Below, one piece after another: positions 39,285 through 48,441 of a stretch of DNA of 64,000 bases (position 1 is its first letter; each line of letters starts with the position of its first letter). The notes beneath the pieces are model-generated. The model searched no databases, was not told the origin of the DNA, and saw nothing but the letters and a program-made list of their open reading frames with translations. The position numbers and the translations under genes were made by a program. The DNA comes from Luteibacter sp. OK325 (GTDB lineage: Bacteria; Pseudomonadota; Gammaproteobacteria; Xanthomonadales; Rhodanobacteraceae): contig NZ_QAOX01000013.1 of the NCBI RefSeq assembly GCF_003050935.1, positions 1 through 64,000 on the forward strand. The letters are read 5' to 3'.

Positions 39285-41399
39285 TCAGGCGTCGACGTAG
39301 CGTGCCGCGTCGCCGACCCAGCGTGCGATGAGGCGCTCACAGCGCGCTGGATGATCTTTTATCATGGCTTCCGCGACCCGTTGCACCTCGGGCATGAGAT
39401 GTCCGTCGCGAGTGAGGTCGGCGATGCGGAACTGCAACTGTCCTGTCTGGCGCGTACCGAGCACCTCGCCCGGTCCACGCAGTTCCAGATCCTTCTCGGC
39501 GATACGAAAACCGTCGTTGGTTTCGCGCATCACCTGCAGCCGTTCCCTTGCCAGTCGTGACAGCGGGTTCTGGTAGAGCAGCACGCAGTTCGATGCGATG
39601 GCGCCACGACCGACGCGGCCACGAAGCTGGTGTAGTTGCGCAAGACCGAGCCGCTCGCTGTTCTCGATCACCATGAGGCTGGCGTTGGGCACGTCCACAC
39701 CCACTTCGATCACCGTGGTCGCGACCAGTACGGCAAGCTCGCCGGCCTTGAAGGCATCCATCACCGCCTGCTTTTCCTTCGGCTTCATGCGGCCGTGAAT
39801 CAAGCCGACGGCGAGATCGGGCAAGGCGATGGTCAGCTCCGCGTGGGCCACTTCCGCCGCCTGCGCGTTGAGCTGTTCGGACTCTTCGATGAGCGTGCAC
39901 ACCCAGTACACCTGGCGCCCTTCCATGCAAGCGGCGTGGATGCGCTCCATCACGTCGTAGCGGCGCTCGTTAGATAAGGCGACGGTTTGCACCGGCGTAC
40001 GTCCCGGCGGCAATTCGTCGATCGAGGAGACATCGAGGTCCGCATACGCACTCATCGCCAGCGTGCGCGGAATGGGCGTCGCGGTGAGCACCAGCTGGTG
40101 CGGAATGAGGTCGCCCTCGGCGCCTTTATCGCGCAGCGCAAGGCGCTGATGCACGCCGAACCGGTGTTGCTCGTCGACGATGACGAGACCGAGTTTCGCG
40201 AAACTCACCCCCTCCTGCATGAGTGCGTGCGTGCCCACCAGCACGTGTGCGCCACCGGCCGCACGCGCAAGAGCGCTCTTGCGCGCCTTGCCTTGCACCT
40301 TGCCGGCGAGCCATTCGACTTCGAGGCCGAGCGGCTCGAGCCACGCACGGAAGTTACGCAGGTGCTGTTCGGCAAGTAGTTCCGTCGGCGCCATGAGGGC
40401 GACCTGGTAGCCGCTTTCGATGGCGGCCAGTGCGGCCAGCGCGGCGACTACGGTCTTGCCACTGCCCACGTCGCCCTGGACCAGACGCAACATGGGGTGC
40501 GCCCTTGCGAGGTCGCGGGCGACCTCTTTTGATACGCGCGACTGTGCCTTGGTGAGCGCGAACGGGAGTGCCGCGAGTAGCCCGTCGTGCAACGTACCGG
40601 CGCTCTTCAACGCGGGCGACTTGCGCTTCTTCACCGCTGCACGCATGCGTCGCAAGGTGAGGTGCTGGGTCAGCAACTCTTCGAAGGCGAGGCGCTGTTG
40701 TGCGGGATGCGTGCCCTCCCCCAGCTGTCGCAGATCGACGTCGGGCGGTGGCCGGTGCACATGGAGCAAGGCGTCACGCAGGGACGTCAGTCCCATCGGC
40801 CGGCCGATCTCTTCCGGAATCAGTTCGAGGCGGTCGTCCGCAGGCAGGTGCGCAAGCGCACGCGAGATCACACTGGCAAGGCGCCGCGGACCGAGGCCTT
40901 CCGTCGTCGGATAGACCGGGGTCAGGCGCTCGTCGACGAGCACGGCCTCGTCGACCTCGATGCGCTGGTATTGCGGATGGACGATCTCGAGACCCTGTGG
41001 CCCCTGGCGCACTTCGCCAAAGCAAAGCAGCCGCGCTCCCTTGGCGAGCAGGTCGACCTGCGACTTGCGGAAGTGGAAGAAGCGCAGGAGCAAGGGCCGG
41101 CCGGAATCGTCGCCGATGATCACCTTGAGCTGTGGGCGAAACCGAAAGCCTCGCTCCACGTGCTCCACGATGCCCTCCACCTGCGCGCGGTCTCCCGGAC
41201 GCAGGTCGGCGATCGGCACGACGGTGGTGCGGTCTTCGTAGCGCAGTGGAAGGTGAAACCAGAGGTCCTGCACCTCGCGCAGGCCGAGCTTGCCCAGCGT
41301 CTCGGCAAGCGCGGGCCCGACGCCGCCGAGGGTGGTCAGCGGTGCGCGTCCGGGATCCGCCGGCGGTGTTGCCGGCGTGGTCACTGCGCTTCGGGCCAC
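39285..41399 (-). CDS. recG: ATP-dependent DNA helicase RecG
   Basis: A 704 aa superfamily 2 helicase that remodels stalled forks and Holliday junctions. It has the wedge domain N-terminally (LTTLGGVGPALAETLGKLGL) and helicase motifs RLVQGDVGSGKTVVA (I), DEQHRFG (II), TATPIPRTLAM (III) and QLRGRVGRG (VI). The longest frame begins with GTG at 41399, 15 bases after ridA; a nearby in-frame GTG is an alternative. The rpoZ-spoT-ridA-recG order is classical. Confidence 0.95.
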   Translation of the reverse strand: MARSAVTTPATPPADPGRAPLTTLGGVGPALAETLGKLGLREVQDLWFHLPLRYEDRTTVVPIADLRPGDRAQVEGIVEHVERGFRFRPQLKVIIGDDSGRPLLLRFFHFRKSQVDLLAKGARLLCFGEVRQGPQGLEIVHPQYQRIEVDEAVLVDERLTPVYPTTEGLGPRRLASVISRALAHLPADDRLELIPEEIGRPMGLTSLRDALLHVHRPPPDVDLRQLGEGTHPAQQRLAFEELLTQHLTLRRMRAAVKKRKSPALKSAGTLHDGLLAALPFALTKAQSRVSKEVARDLARAHPMLRLVQGDVGSGKTVVAALAALAAIESGYQVALMAPTELLAEQHLRNFRAWLEPLGLEVEWLAGKVQGKARKSALARAAGGAHVLVGTHALMQEGVSFAKLGLVIVDEQHRFGVHQRLALRDKGAEGDLIPHQLVLTATPIPRTLAMSAYADLDVSSIDELPPGRTPVQTVALSNERRYDVMERIHAACMEGRQVYWVCTLIEESEQLNAQAAEVAHAELTIALPDLAVGLIHGRMKPKEKQAVMDAFKAGELAVLVATTVIEVGVDVPNASLMVIENSERLGLAQLHQLRGRVGRGAIASNCVLLYQNPLSRLARERLQVMRETNDGFRIAEKDLELRGPGEVLGTRQTGQLQFRIADLTRDGHLMPEVQRVAEAMIKDHPARCERLIARWVGDAARYVDA

Positions 41400-41414
41400 G
41401 GGTCGTGCCGTGGA

Positions 41415-41798
41415 TTACGGCAGGACGAGGATCGCGTCGACTTCGACCTGGGCGCCCTTGGGCAGGCCCGAGACTTCGATGGTCGAGCGTGCCGGGTACG
41501 GCTGCTGGAAGTATTCGGCCATCACCGCGTTCACTGCGGCGAAGTTGCCAAGGTCCGTCACATAGATGCCTACGCGGACGATATCCGCCAGCTTTCCGCC
41601 TGCGGCTTCGGCCACCGCGACAAGGTTGTCGAATACACGGCGCGTCTGCAGGGTGATGTCACCCTCGACGAGATTGCCGGTGGCGGGATCGAGCGGGATC
41701 TGGCCCGAGAAATACACTGTATTACCGGCCCGGACGGCCTGGGAATACGGGCCAATGGCCGACGGTGCCTTCTCGGTGGCGATGGTGCTGCGGGTCAT
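41415..41798 (-). CDS. ridA: RidA family enamine/imine deaminase
   Basis: A 127 aa trimeric YjgF/RidA protein that hydrolyses reactive 2-aminoacrylate produced by PLP enzymes. Visible marks are [38 protein letters not shown] and the catalytic Arg in [15 protein letters not shown]. It lies between spoT and recG, as in many gammaproteobacteria. Confidence 0.94.
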   Translation of the reverse strand: MTRSTIATEKAPSAIGPYSQAVRAGNTVYFSGQIPLDPATGNLVEGDITLQTRRVFDNLVAVAEAAGGKLADIVRVGIYVTDLGNFAAVNAVMAEYFQQPYPARSTIEVSGLPKGAQVEVDAILVLP

Positions 41799-41843
41799 GG
41801 ACTTTCCTCGGGGAATCGATCCGCTGAGTCTATCGCATGCCCG

Positions 41844-41956
41844 TTGTGGGAGGCCTTCTGTGGGAGGCCTTCTGTGGGAGCCGCTTCAGCGGCGAACGGG
41901 TGGTCGCGGAAACCTGGCCCGCTGCCGCGGGATCGCCGATGAATCGGCTCCTACAG
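41844..41956. repeat. REP-like repeat with partial duplications
   Basis: Two truncated tandem units (TGTGGGAGGCCTTC) precede a full forward GCCGC unit, and an inverse GCCGA unit follows. It fills the ridA-spoT gap. Confidence 0.8.
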
Positions 41957-41975
41957 AGGAGCGCGCCGCGGGGAG

Positions 41976-44159
41976 TTACAGCGGGTGGCGGTAGACGCCG
42001 CTGACCACACCGGTACGGCGGACGCGACGCATGACATCGGCCAGGTGCTTGCGATCCTTCACCTCGATGGCGAACAGGAGCGTCGCGGCGGTGCTGTCGC
42101 GCTCGATGTACTCGACGTTCTCGATGTTCGAGCCAGCGTCGGCAATGGCCGCGGCCACCGTGGCGAGTACGCCCGGGCGGTTGAGGACTTCGATGCGCAG
42201 TTCGGCGCGGTAGTCGCCCTGCACGTCTCGGTCCCACTCGATGGCAACGATGCGCTCGGGTGTCTTACGGAACTCGACGACATTCGGGCATTCGACACGG
42301 TGCACCACGATGCCCTTGCCCGAAGACAGGAAGCCGACGATCTCGTCGCCGGGCAGCGGGTGACAGCAATTACCGAAGCTGAGTACGCCACGCTCCGCGC
42401 CACTGATGCGGATCTTCTCGGCATTGTGCTCCGGCGGTGCTTGCGGATGACTGCCCTCGCGCGGACCGAGCAAGGCGACGAGTTGCGTGGCGACCTGGTC
42501 GGCGAAGCGATTGCCGAGGGCGATCTCCGAGAGCAGCTCCTCCAGGCGCTTGAGCTTGGCGTCGTCGAGGAAACGATCGAGCGCGGCGGCGGGCACGGAG
42601 TCGAGACTCAGGCCGCGCGCGTCGAGGGCGCGGTCGAGCATGCGATGACCGAAGTCCACCGCGTCCTCGTGCTGCAGATGCTTGAGGTACTGACGGATCG
42701 CCGTGCGCGCCTTGCCGGTGACCACCGCCTCCAGCCACGCCGGGTTAGGCACGGCTGAGGGCGCCGTGATGATTTCCACCTGCTGGCCGGAAATCAGGCG
42801 CGTGCGTAGCGGCACCAGCTTCTTGTCGACGCGCGCCGCGACCGCGTGATCGCCGACGTCGGTGTGCACGGCATAGGCAAAATCCAGCGCCGTGGCGTTG
42901 CGTGGCAGCGAGAAGATCTCGCCGCGCGGCGTGAACAGGTAGACCTCGTCCGGGAAGAGGTCGATCTTGACGTTCTCGAGGAACTCGGCCGCGGACGGCG
43001 TATTGGCCTGGCTGTCCGCCAGCGCGGAAAGCCATTCGCGGGCACGTGCCTGCGCACTGTTCGCGGGGCCGGAATCGGACTTGTATGCCCAGTGCGCCGC
43101 GACACCACGCTCGGCGACGGATTCCATCTCCGAGGTGCGAATCTGGATTTCGATAGGTGCGCCGAAGGGGCCGAGCAGCACGGTATGCAGCGACTGGTAG
43201 CCATTGCCCTTGGGAATGGCGATGAAATCCTTGAAGCGGGCGTCCACCGGTTTGTACAGGCCGTGCACGGCGCCCAGCGCCATATAGCAGTGCATCGCGG
43301 AGTCGGTAATGACGCGGAAACCGTAGACGTCCATCAGCTGCGCGAACGACTTGTGCTCGCCGCGCATCTTCGAATAAATGCTCCAGGCGGACTTGATCCG
43401 GCTTACCGCACGGCCGGGAATCTTCTCCGCCGCGAGGCGGCCTTCCAGTGCCATTTCGATCTTGGCCATCGCCTCGCGGCGATTGCCCAGCGCGGCACGG
43501 ATGCGCTCGCCGATGATGCGGTGACGATCCGGGTACAACGCCTTGAAGCCGAGGTCCTGCAACTCGGCCTTGAACTTGTTCATGCCCAGGCGCTGCGCGA
43601 TCGGCGCGTAGATTTCGAGCGTTTCGCGCGCGATGCGGCGGCGTGACTCGCCGTCTTTCGCACCAAGCGTTCGCATGTTGTGCAGGCGATCGGAGAGTTT
43701 GATCAGGATGACGCGAAGGTCGCGCGCCATCGCCAGCAGCATCTTGCGGAAGCTTTCGGCGTCCGCTTCCTGCCGGCTGGAGAAACGCATCTTGTCGAGC
43801 TTGGTGACGCCGTCGACCAGTTCGGCCACGGTCTCGCCGAATTCGCCGGCGAGTTCATCCCGCGCGAGCTTGGTGTCCTCGAGCGTGTCGTGGAGGATCG
43901 CGGCGATGATCGTTTCGGCGTCCAGGCCGAGTTCGGCCAGCACCTGCGCCACGGCGACCGGATGCGTGATGTACGGCTCGCCCGATTTGCGTGTCTGGCC
44001 GTCGTGCGCGGCGGCGCCTATCAGGAAGGCGCGGCGGATGCGCAGCACCTGGTCCCTGGGCAGGTACGCGCCCACGCGGTCTTCCAGCGCCTGCACGTAC
44101 GGCGGCACCGATCCATCATCGACCACGTCGGTCAGTTTTTTCGCAGGGACGACTTCCAT
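41976..44159 (-). CDS. spoT: Bifunctional (p)ppGpp synthetase/hydrolase
   Basis: A 727 aa RelA/SpoT homologue. The HD hydrolase site is intact (H90-D91 and E94-D95 in LHDTLEDT). The synthetase domain has YGFRVITDS and the RFKD motif (RXKD, the bifunctional type, not the EXDD of RelA), followed by GNGYQSLHTVLLGPFG and EIQIRT. TGS (PDEVYLFTPRGEIFSLP) and C-terminal ACT domains follow. It balances ppGpp in starvation. It is 111 bases downstream of rpoZ. Confidence 0.95.
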   Translation of the reverse strand: MEVVPAKKLTDVVDDGSVPPYVQALEDRVGAYLPRDQVLRIRRAFLIGAAAHDGQTRKSGEPYITHPVAVAQVLAELGLDAETIIAAILHDTLEDTKLARDELAGEFGETVAELVDGVTKLDKMRFSSRQEADAESFRKMLLAMARDLRVILIKLSDRLHNMRTLGAKDGESRRRIARETLEIYAPIAQRLGMNKFKAELQDLGFKALYPDRHRIIGERIRAALGNRREAMAKIEMALEGRLAAEKIPGRAVSRIKSAWSIYSKMRGEHKSFAQLMDVYGFRVITDSAMHCYMALGAVHGLYKPVDARFKDFIAIPKGNGYQSLHTVLLGPFGAPIEIQIRTSEMESVAERGVAAHWAYKSDSGPANSAQARAREWLSALADSQANTPSAAEFLENVKIDLFPDEVYLFTPRGEIFSLPRNATALDFAYAVHTDVGDHAVAARVDKKLVPLRTRLISGQQVEIITAPSAVPNPAWLEAVVTGKARTAIRQYLKHLQHEDAVDFGHRMLDRALDARGLSLDSVPAAALDRFLDDAKLKRLEELLSEIALGNRFADQVATQLVALLGPREGSHPQAPPEHNAEKIRISGAERGVLSFGNCCHPLPGDEIVGFLSSGKGIVVHRVECPNVVEFRKTPERIVAIEWDRDVQGDYRAELRIEVLNRPGVLATVAAAIADAGSNIENVEYIERDSTAATLLFAIEVKDRKHLADVMRRVRRTGVVSGVYRHPL

Positions 44160-44270
44160 GGGAGGGTCTCGCGCCTCAGCGGGCGCAGCCTCCCGCGCGC
44201 GGCCTCAGCAGCCGCGCGTCAATGTGCGCAGTGTTACGTTTATGACAGGGCCGACAGCGACCCGGCGTCA

Positions 44271-44561
44271 TCAGTCATCCCCGCCCTTCGAGAGGTCGTC
44301 GTCCACTTCCGTGGCGGCCCACTCGAGGGCTTCACGCTCGGCGCGCTCGCGGGCGGCACGGTCGATTTCGTCGATCATCTCGTCATTGACGCGACGGTCG
44401 GCGATCTCGCGCAGGGCCAGCACGGTCGGCTTGTCGTTGGCGGGATCGATGGTCGGCTCGGCGCCCTTGGAGAGCTGACGGGCACGCTTGGTCGCCATGA
44501 GCACCAGCTCAAAGCGGTTGTCGACTACCTCTAGGCAGTCTTCGACGGTAATACGGGCCAT
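44271..44561 (-). CDS. rpoZ: RNA polymerase omega subunit
   Basis: A 96 aa subunit with the typical start [20 protein letters not shown] and ATKRARQL; the acidic tail is normal for the group. It assists RNA polymerase assembly and forms part of the ppGpp site 1, which fits the adjacent spoT. AAGGATTTGAA precedes the ATG. The usual upstream neighbour gmk is here displaced by about 4.7 kb of mla genes. Confidence 0.96.
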   Translation of the reverse strand: MARITVEDCLEVVDNRFELVLMATKRARQLSKGAEPTIDPANDKPTVLALREIADRRVNDEMIDEIDRAARERAEREALEWAATEVDDDLSKGGDD

Positions 44562-44737
44562 TTCAAATCCTTGACAATAAAGACACTTCTGGTTGGGCAG
44601 TTTAGCGGCCCGGCCCGTTGGCTGGCAATCAGGGGAGGGGTATCATGCGCGGTTCTGGCCAGGAAGGACGGGTATTAGTGCAAATAATAAAACCAAGCGG
44701 TACACTAAAGCATCGCCCCACCCGCAAAGTCGCCCCG

Positions 44738-45565
44738 ATGCACCTGAATCTGATTTCCCGGATTGCCAGACCCGCGCTGGCTGTGTTCGCCACCGCCCTG
44801 CTTGCCGCGTGCCATATCGCACCGCCGCGCACGGACGATCCGAACGAGCACTTCAACCGGAACATGTACGCCTTCAACGACAAACTCGACAAGGCGGTCA
44901 TCCGCCCGGTGGCTGTCGGCTACCGGAAGGTGACCACACCGCCCGTGCGCACGGCCATCAGCGACTTTTACACCAATATCCGACTGCCGATCACGGTGGC
45001 CAATGACCTCCTGCAGGCCCGGCCCAAGCAGGCCTTCCAGTCGACCAGCCGCTTCGTCGTGAACCTGACGATCGGCTTCCTCGGCTTCAAGGATCCGGCC
45101 AGCCTGCTCGGTATCCCGCTGGAAGACAACGACTTTGGCGTGACCCTGGCCCGCTGGGGCGTCCCCGAGGGCGACTACCTGGTGCTGCCCCTGGTCGGTC
45201 CGACCACGGTCCGCGACGTCTGGCGCCTGCCGGTCGACAGCTATTTCTTCGACCCGCTCAGCTACTACTCGCGTAACCACAGCTACAAGTACGGCCAGGA
45301 GTACATCCCGTCGGCCCTCTACCTGGTGACCCTGCGCTCGCGTGGTATCGACGCCGAAAGCTTCCTCGCCTCGGCCTACGACCCGTACGTGTTCATGCGC
45401 GACGCCTACCGCCAGCAGCGTCTTTATCAGATCTACGACGGCAGCCCGCCGGCCGACGTGATCGAAAAGATGCAGGGTCTGAACGACAACCAGGGCTTCG
45501 ATCCCGACAAGCTGCTCGAAGAGCAGCACTCGTGGGAACGCCAGAACGGCGAAAAGCCTGAATAA
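44738..45565 (+). CDS. mlaA: MlaA (VacJ) outer membrane lipoprotein
   Basis: A 275 aa lipoprotein with signal peptide and lipobox LLAAC (Cys25). It contains the MlaA core: DPNEHFNRNMYAFNDKLDKAVIRPVA, NDLLQARPKQAFQSTSRFVVN and GVPEGDYLVLPLVGPTTVRD. It extracts mislocalised phospholipids from the outer leaflet and passes them to MlaC. A strong ribosome site (GGGGAGGGG) and ATG occur in frame at 44645, which would add 31 residues before the signal peptide; 44738 is chosen for the lipoprotein signal. It is opposite in strand to mlaFEDCB. Confidence 0.9.
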   Translation: MHLNLISRIARPALAVFATALLAACHIAPPRTDDPNEHFNRNMYAFNDKLDKAVIRPVAVGYRKVTTPPVRTAISDFYTNIRLPITVANDLLQARPKQAFQSTSRFVVNLTIGFLGFKDPASLLGIPLEDNDFGVTLARWGVPEGDYLVLPLVGPTTVRDVWRLPVDSYFFDPLSYYSRNHSYKYGQEYIPSALYLVTLRSRGIDAESFLASAYDPYVFMRDAYRQQRLYQIYDGSPPADVIEKMQGLNDNQGFDPDKLLEEQHSWERQNGEKPE

Positions 45566-45594
45566 AGAAAAAGGCCCGCAAGGGCCTTTTTCTT
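45566..45594. terminator. Bidirectional terminator between mlaA and mlaB
   Basis: GGCCC-GCAA-GGGCC flanked by A5 and T5 tracts that extend the pairing. It works in both directions and sits between the convergent mlaA and mlaFEDCB units. Confidence 0.92.
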
Positions 45595-45596
45595 GT

Positions 45597-45728
45597 TGTG
45601 GGAGCCGCTTCAGCGGCGATGGCTGCTCGCCGCGACCTTGCCCGCTGCCGCGGGATCGCCGATGAATCGGCTCCCACATCGCCGATGAATCGGCTCCCAC
45701 AGTGAAGCGGCTCCCACGGTGAATTGGC
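45597..45728. repeat. Clustered REP-like repeats
   Basis: One forward GCCGC unit, two inverse GCCGA units in tandem and a further partial inverse unit (GTGAAGCGGCTCCCACGG). They occupy the gap between the terminator and the mlaB stop. Confidence 0.85.
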
Positions 45729-45730
45729 TG

Positions 45731-46027
45731 TTACAGGAGAGCCTCGACGCCCGAGACGCGGGCGAGTGCCTGCAGGCCCTCTGGCGTGTTGGCGACGGAA
45801 AGGGTCTTTCCCTTCGTCCGCGCGTGCGCCAGCAGGGCAAGCAGCGTGGCGAGACCAGCGCTGTCGGCGTGGGTCACGCCGCTGAGGTCGAGCGTGGTCT
45901 GGCCACTACGGTCGAGTTCAGCACGGGCGGTTTCGAGCGCGCTGGCCGCTGTGGCGAACGTCAGCGCGCCGGACACCCCGAGGGTGCCCGGCGCCGTGGT
46001 CGTCAGCGAGAACGACGCCGGAATCAC
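45731..46027 (-). CDS. mlaB: MlaB, STAS domain protein
   Basis: A 98 aa STAS protein with the core strand-helix LDLSGVTHADSAGLATLLALLA. In the Mla transporter it binds and stabilises the ATPase MlaF. It overlaps mlaC by four bases and is last in the gmk-mlaFEDCB run. Confidence 0.9.
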   Translation of the reverse strand: MIPASFSLTTTAPGTLGVSGALTFATAASALETARAELDRSGQTTLDLSGVTHADSAGLATLLALLAHARTKGKTLSVANTPEGLQALARVSGVEALL

Positions 46028-46713
46028 TTCTGTGCGCCAGCCTTGGCGCCACCGGTATCTTTCTGGATGTCGTCGATGGCAGAGCCGCCCTTCGATTCGA
46101 GATCGACGGTGAGCTTGTCGAGGCCTTCCTTCTTGATCTCCGCGTCGACCTGGTTGCGGTAGTTGGTGATGTACGAGATGCCCTCGATGATCACGTCATA
46201 GGCCTTCCAGTCGCCACTGGCGCTCTTGCGGAACGCGTAGTCGACCGAGACCGACTTGCCGTCGTCGAGCATGACCTGCGTACGGACCACGGTGCGCTTG
46301 TTGTTGAGGTCGTCGGTAAACGGCAGGACCTTGACGCGGCCGCGGGTGTAGTTGAGCAGGCCCTCGGCATAACGATGGGTGATCGAGTTGTAAAAGGCCT
46401 TGGCGAAGCGATTGCGCTGTTCCGGCGTGGCCTTGCTGGCATTCTGGCCGAGCACGAGGATCGACGCGTAGTCGATGTCGAAGTGCGGCAGGAAGGTGTC
46501 GTCGATCACCGCGATCAGCTTTTCGTGATCGTTCTTGAGCTCGGCCTGGTGACCTTCGATGGCCTTGGCGAGGTCATCGGAAATCGTCTGCACGATCTGC
46601 TGGGGCGTCTGGCCCTGGGTGGCAGCCGCCGGAGCGGGCGCCTGGGCGAACGCCGGCGCGGCGATAACGCCGCCGACAGCGAGGGCGATGGCAAGGGAAA
46701 GCTGACGCAGCAT
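46024..46713 (-). CDS. mlaC: MlaC, periplasmic phospholipid carrier
   Basis: A 229 aa protein with a signal peptide (cut near AFAQA) and the MlaC/Tgt2 fold: HFDIDYASILVLGQ, ATPEQRNRFAKAFYNSITHRYAEGLL and YRNQVDAEIKKEGLDKLTVDL. It shuttles phospholipid between MlaA in the outer membrane and the MlaFEDB complex in the inner membrane. The C-terminal tail is Gly/Ala/Lys-rich. Confidence 0.93.
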   Translation of the reverse strand: MLRQLSLAIALAVGGVIAAPAFAQAPAPAAATQGQTPQQIVQTISDDLAKAIEGHQAELKNDHEKLIAVIDDTFLPHFDIDYASILVLGQNASKATPEQRNRFAKAFYNSITHRYAEGLLNYTRGRVKVLPFTDDLNNKRTVVRTQVMLDDGKSVSVDYAFRKSASGDWKAYDVIIEGISYITNYRNQVDAEIKKEGLDKLTVDLESKGGSAIDDIQKDTGGAKAGAQK

Positions 46714-46736
46714 GCGATGTCTCCTGGGGTCCGGCC

Positions 46737-47612
46737 TTATTTCTTGCCGGAGTTGTCGGGTTGGGTGCCGCCCTGGGCGCCACCGGATTTGTTGTCGCTC
46801 GGCGAGCCGTTCACGAGGAACTTGCCGATCAGGTCTTCAAGCTGGAGCGCGGACTGCGTGAGGATCAGCTGGTCGCCTTCGGCGAGGAAGGTCGGCGAGC
46901 CGCCCGGCTGGATCGCAACATACTGGCTGCCGATCAAACCGCTTGTGAACACCGCGCCGGCCGAATCATCTGGTATCTGGGAGTAGCGCTTGTCGATCGC
47001 AAGGGTCACCGTGGCCTCGCTGCTGCCCGACTTGATCGTCACCGAATCGACGCTGCCGATCGGCACGCCGGCCATCTTCACCGCCGCGCCCGGCTGCAGG
47101 GCGCCGACATTGGTAAAGCTGCCGGTGACATGGAACGTGCCACCCAGGCGATCCGGCGCACTGCCGCCGCCAAAGAACTTGCCGATCATTTCTTCCAGCT
47201 GCTGCGCCGGGCGGGTCAGGCCAATCTCACCGCCTTCCTTCACCGGGGTCTTCGACTGGCCGAACTGGATGCCGACATACTGGTCGCCCAGCAGGCCGCT
47301 GGTGAAAATGGTGGCCACGGAATCCTCGGGGATGTCCTTGTGGCGATCGTCTATCGACAGGGTGACCTTCGCCTCTTCCTTGCCGGGAACGAGGTCGATC
47401 GCCTGCACCGAGCCGACGCGCACGCCGGCGATTTTCACCGGTGCACGATTCTTCAGCTGACCGATGTTCGCGAAGTGGGTTTCCACGGTGTAGCTGGAAC
47501 CCTGGCTGGCATTGGCCACCGACGTGGTCTGCGTGGCCAGGTAAGCGAGGGCGGCGAAGCCGAGCACGATGAACAGGCCGGTGCCGAAGGCATAGGAACG
47601 TCTCTGGGTCAC
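46737..47612 (-). CDS. mlaD: MlaD with two tandem MCE domains
   Basis: A 291 aa protein, far longer than E. coli MlaD (183 aa). One N-terminal anchor (about 9-28) is followed by two MCE domains that are internal repeats of each other: about residues 41-146 and 159-265. Corresponding blocks are PVKIAGVRVGSV/AVKMAGVPIGSV, FTSGLLGDQYVGIQ/FTSGLIGSQYVAIQ and QQLEEMIGKFF/LQLEDLIGKFL. A Gly/Ser/Asn-rich tail ends it. It is the periplasmic substrate-channel ring of the Mla transporter. The start is GTG. Confidence 0.9.
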   Translation of the reverse strand: MTQRRSYAFGTGLFIVLGFAALAYLATQTTSVANASQGSSYTVETHFANIGQLKNRAPVKIAGVRVGSVQAIDLVPGKEEAKVTLSIDDRHKDIPEDSVATIFTSGLLGDQYVGIQFGQSKTPVKEGGEIGLTRPAQQLEEMIGKFFGGGSAPDRLGGTFHVTGSFTNVGALQPGAAVKMAGVPIGSVDSVTIKSGSSEATVTLAIDKRYSQIPDDSAGAVFTSGLIGSQYVAIQPGGSPTFLAEGDQLILTQSALQLEDLIGKFLVNGSPSDNKSGGAQGGTQPDNSGKK

Positions 47613-47670
47613 GGCGTGATCCTCGAACAGGTAAAGAAGGAATGGACAGTCATGGCGGGTCTCCGGTGCC

Positions 47671-48441
47671 TCAGATCAGGAACGAGGTGAGGACGAAGTC
47701 CAGCGCCAGGATGGCGATGGACGAAGCGACCACCGTGCGGGTCGTCGCATAGGCGACGCCCTCGCTGGTGGGCGGCGTGGTGTAGCCCTGGAACACCGCG
47801 ATCAGGGAGACCACGATGCCGAAGGCGATGGATTTGAGCAGCACGCCGTCGATGATGTCCTTATGGACATCCACCGTGGCGGTCATGTTCGACCAGAACG
47901 TACCGTTGTCGATGCCCAGCCAGGTCACGCCGACCAGATGGCCGCCGAACACGCCCATGGCGCAGAACACCACGGCGAGCAGGGGCAGCGCGACCACGCC
48001 GGCGAGGAAACGCGGGGCGATGACGTAGGCGATGGGATCGACCGCCATCATCTCCATGGCGTCGAGCTGGTCGGTCGCGCGCATCAGTCCGATCTCGGCG
48101 GTGACCGAGGTGCCCGCGCGTCCGGCGAACAGCAGTGCCGTCACGACCGGACCCAACTCGCGATAAATCGCGATGGCGACGACGGTACCGGTGGCCGACG
48201 TGCCGCCGAAGATCGAGAGTACGTCGTACAGCTGCAGGCCGAGCACCATGCCGACGAACAGGCCGCAGGTCATCACGATGGTCAGGCTCATCGCGCCAAC
48301 GAACCAGATCTGCCGGATGGTCTCGCGACCGTGGCGGAAGCTACGTGGAATAGCCGCAAGGATCGTCAGCAGGAAGATGCCGCAGGCACCGATCTGGGTA
48401 AGGCTGCGGACGACGACATTGTCATTCCTTGCCGTCGTCAT
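47671..48441 (-). CDS. mlaE: MlaE, transporter permease
   Basis: A 256 aa inner-membrane permease of the MlaE family: FVGAMSLTIVMTCGLFVGMVLG, GRAGTSVTAEIGLMRATDQLDAMEMMAVDPIAYVIAPRFLAG. It forms the membrane core of the MlaFEDB phospholipid transporter. The ATG overlaps the mlaF stop (ATGA). Length and motifs are complete. Confidence 0.95.
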   Translation of the reverse strand: MTTARNDNVVVRSLTQIGACGIFLLTILAAIPRSFRHGRETIRQIWFVGAMSLTIVMTCGLFVGMVLGLQLYDVLSIFGGTSATGTVVAIAIYRELGPVVTALLFAGRAGTSVTAEIGLMRATDQLDAMEMMAVDPIAYVIAPRFLAGVVALPLLAVVFCAMGVFGGHLVGVTWLGIDNGTFWSNMTATVDVHKDIIDGVLLKSIAFGIVVSLIAVFQGYTTPPTSEGVAYATTRTVVASSIAILALDFVLTSFLI

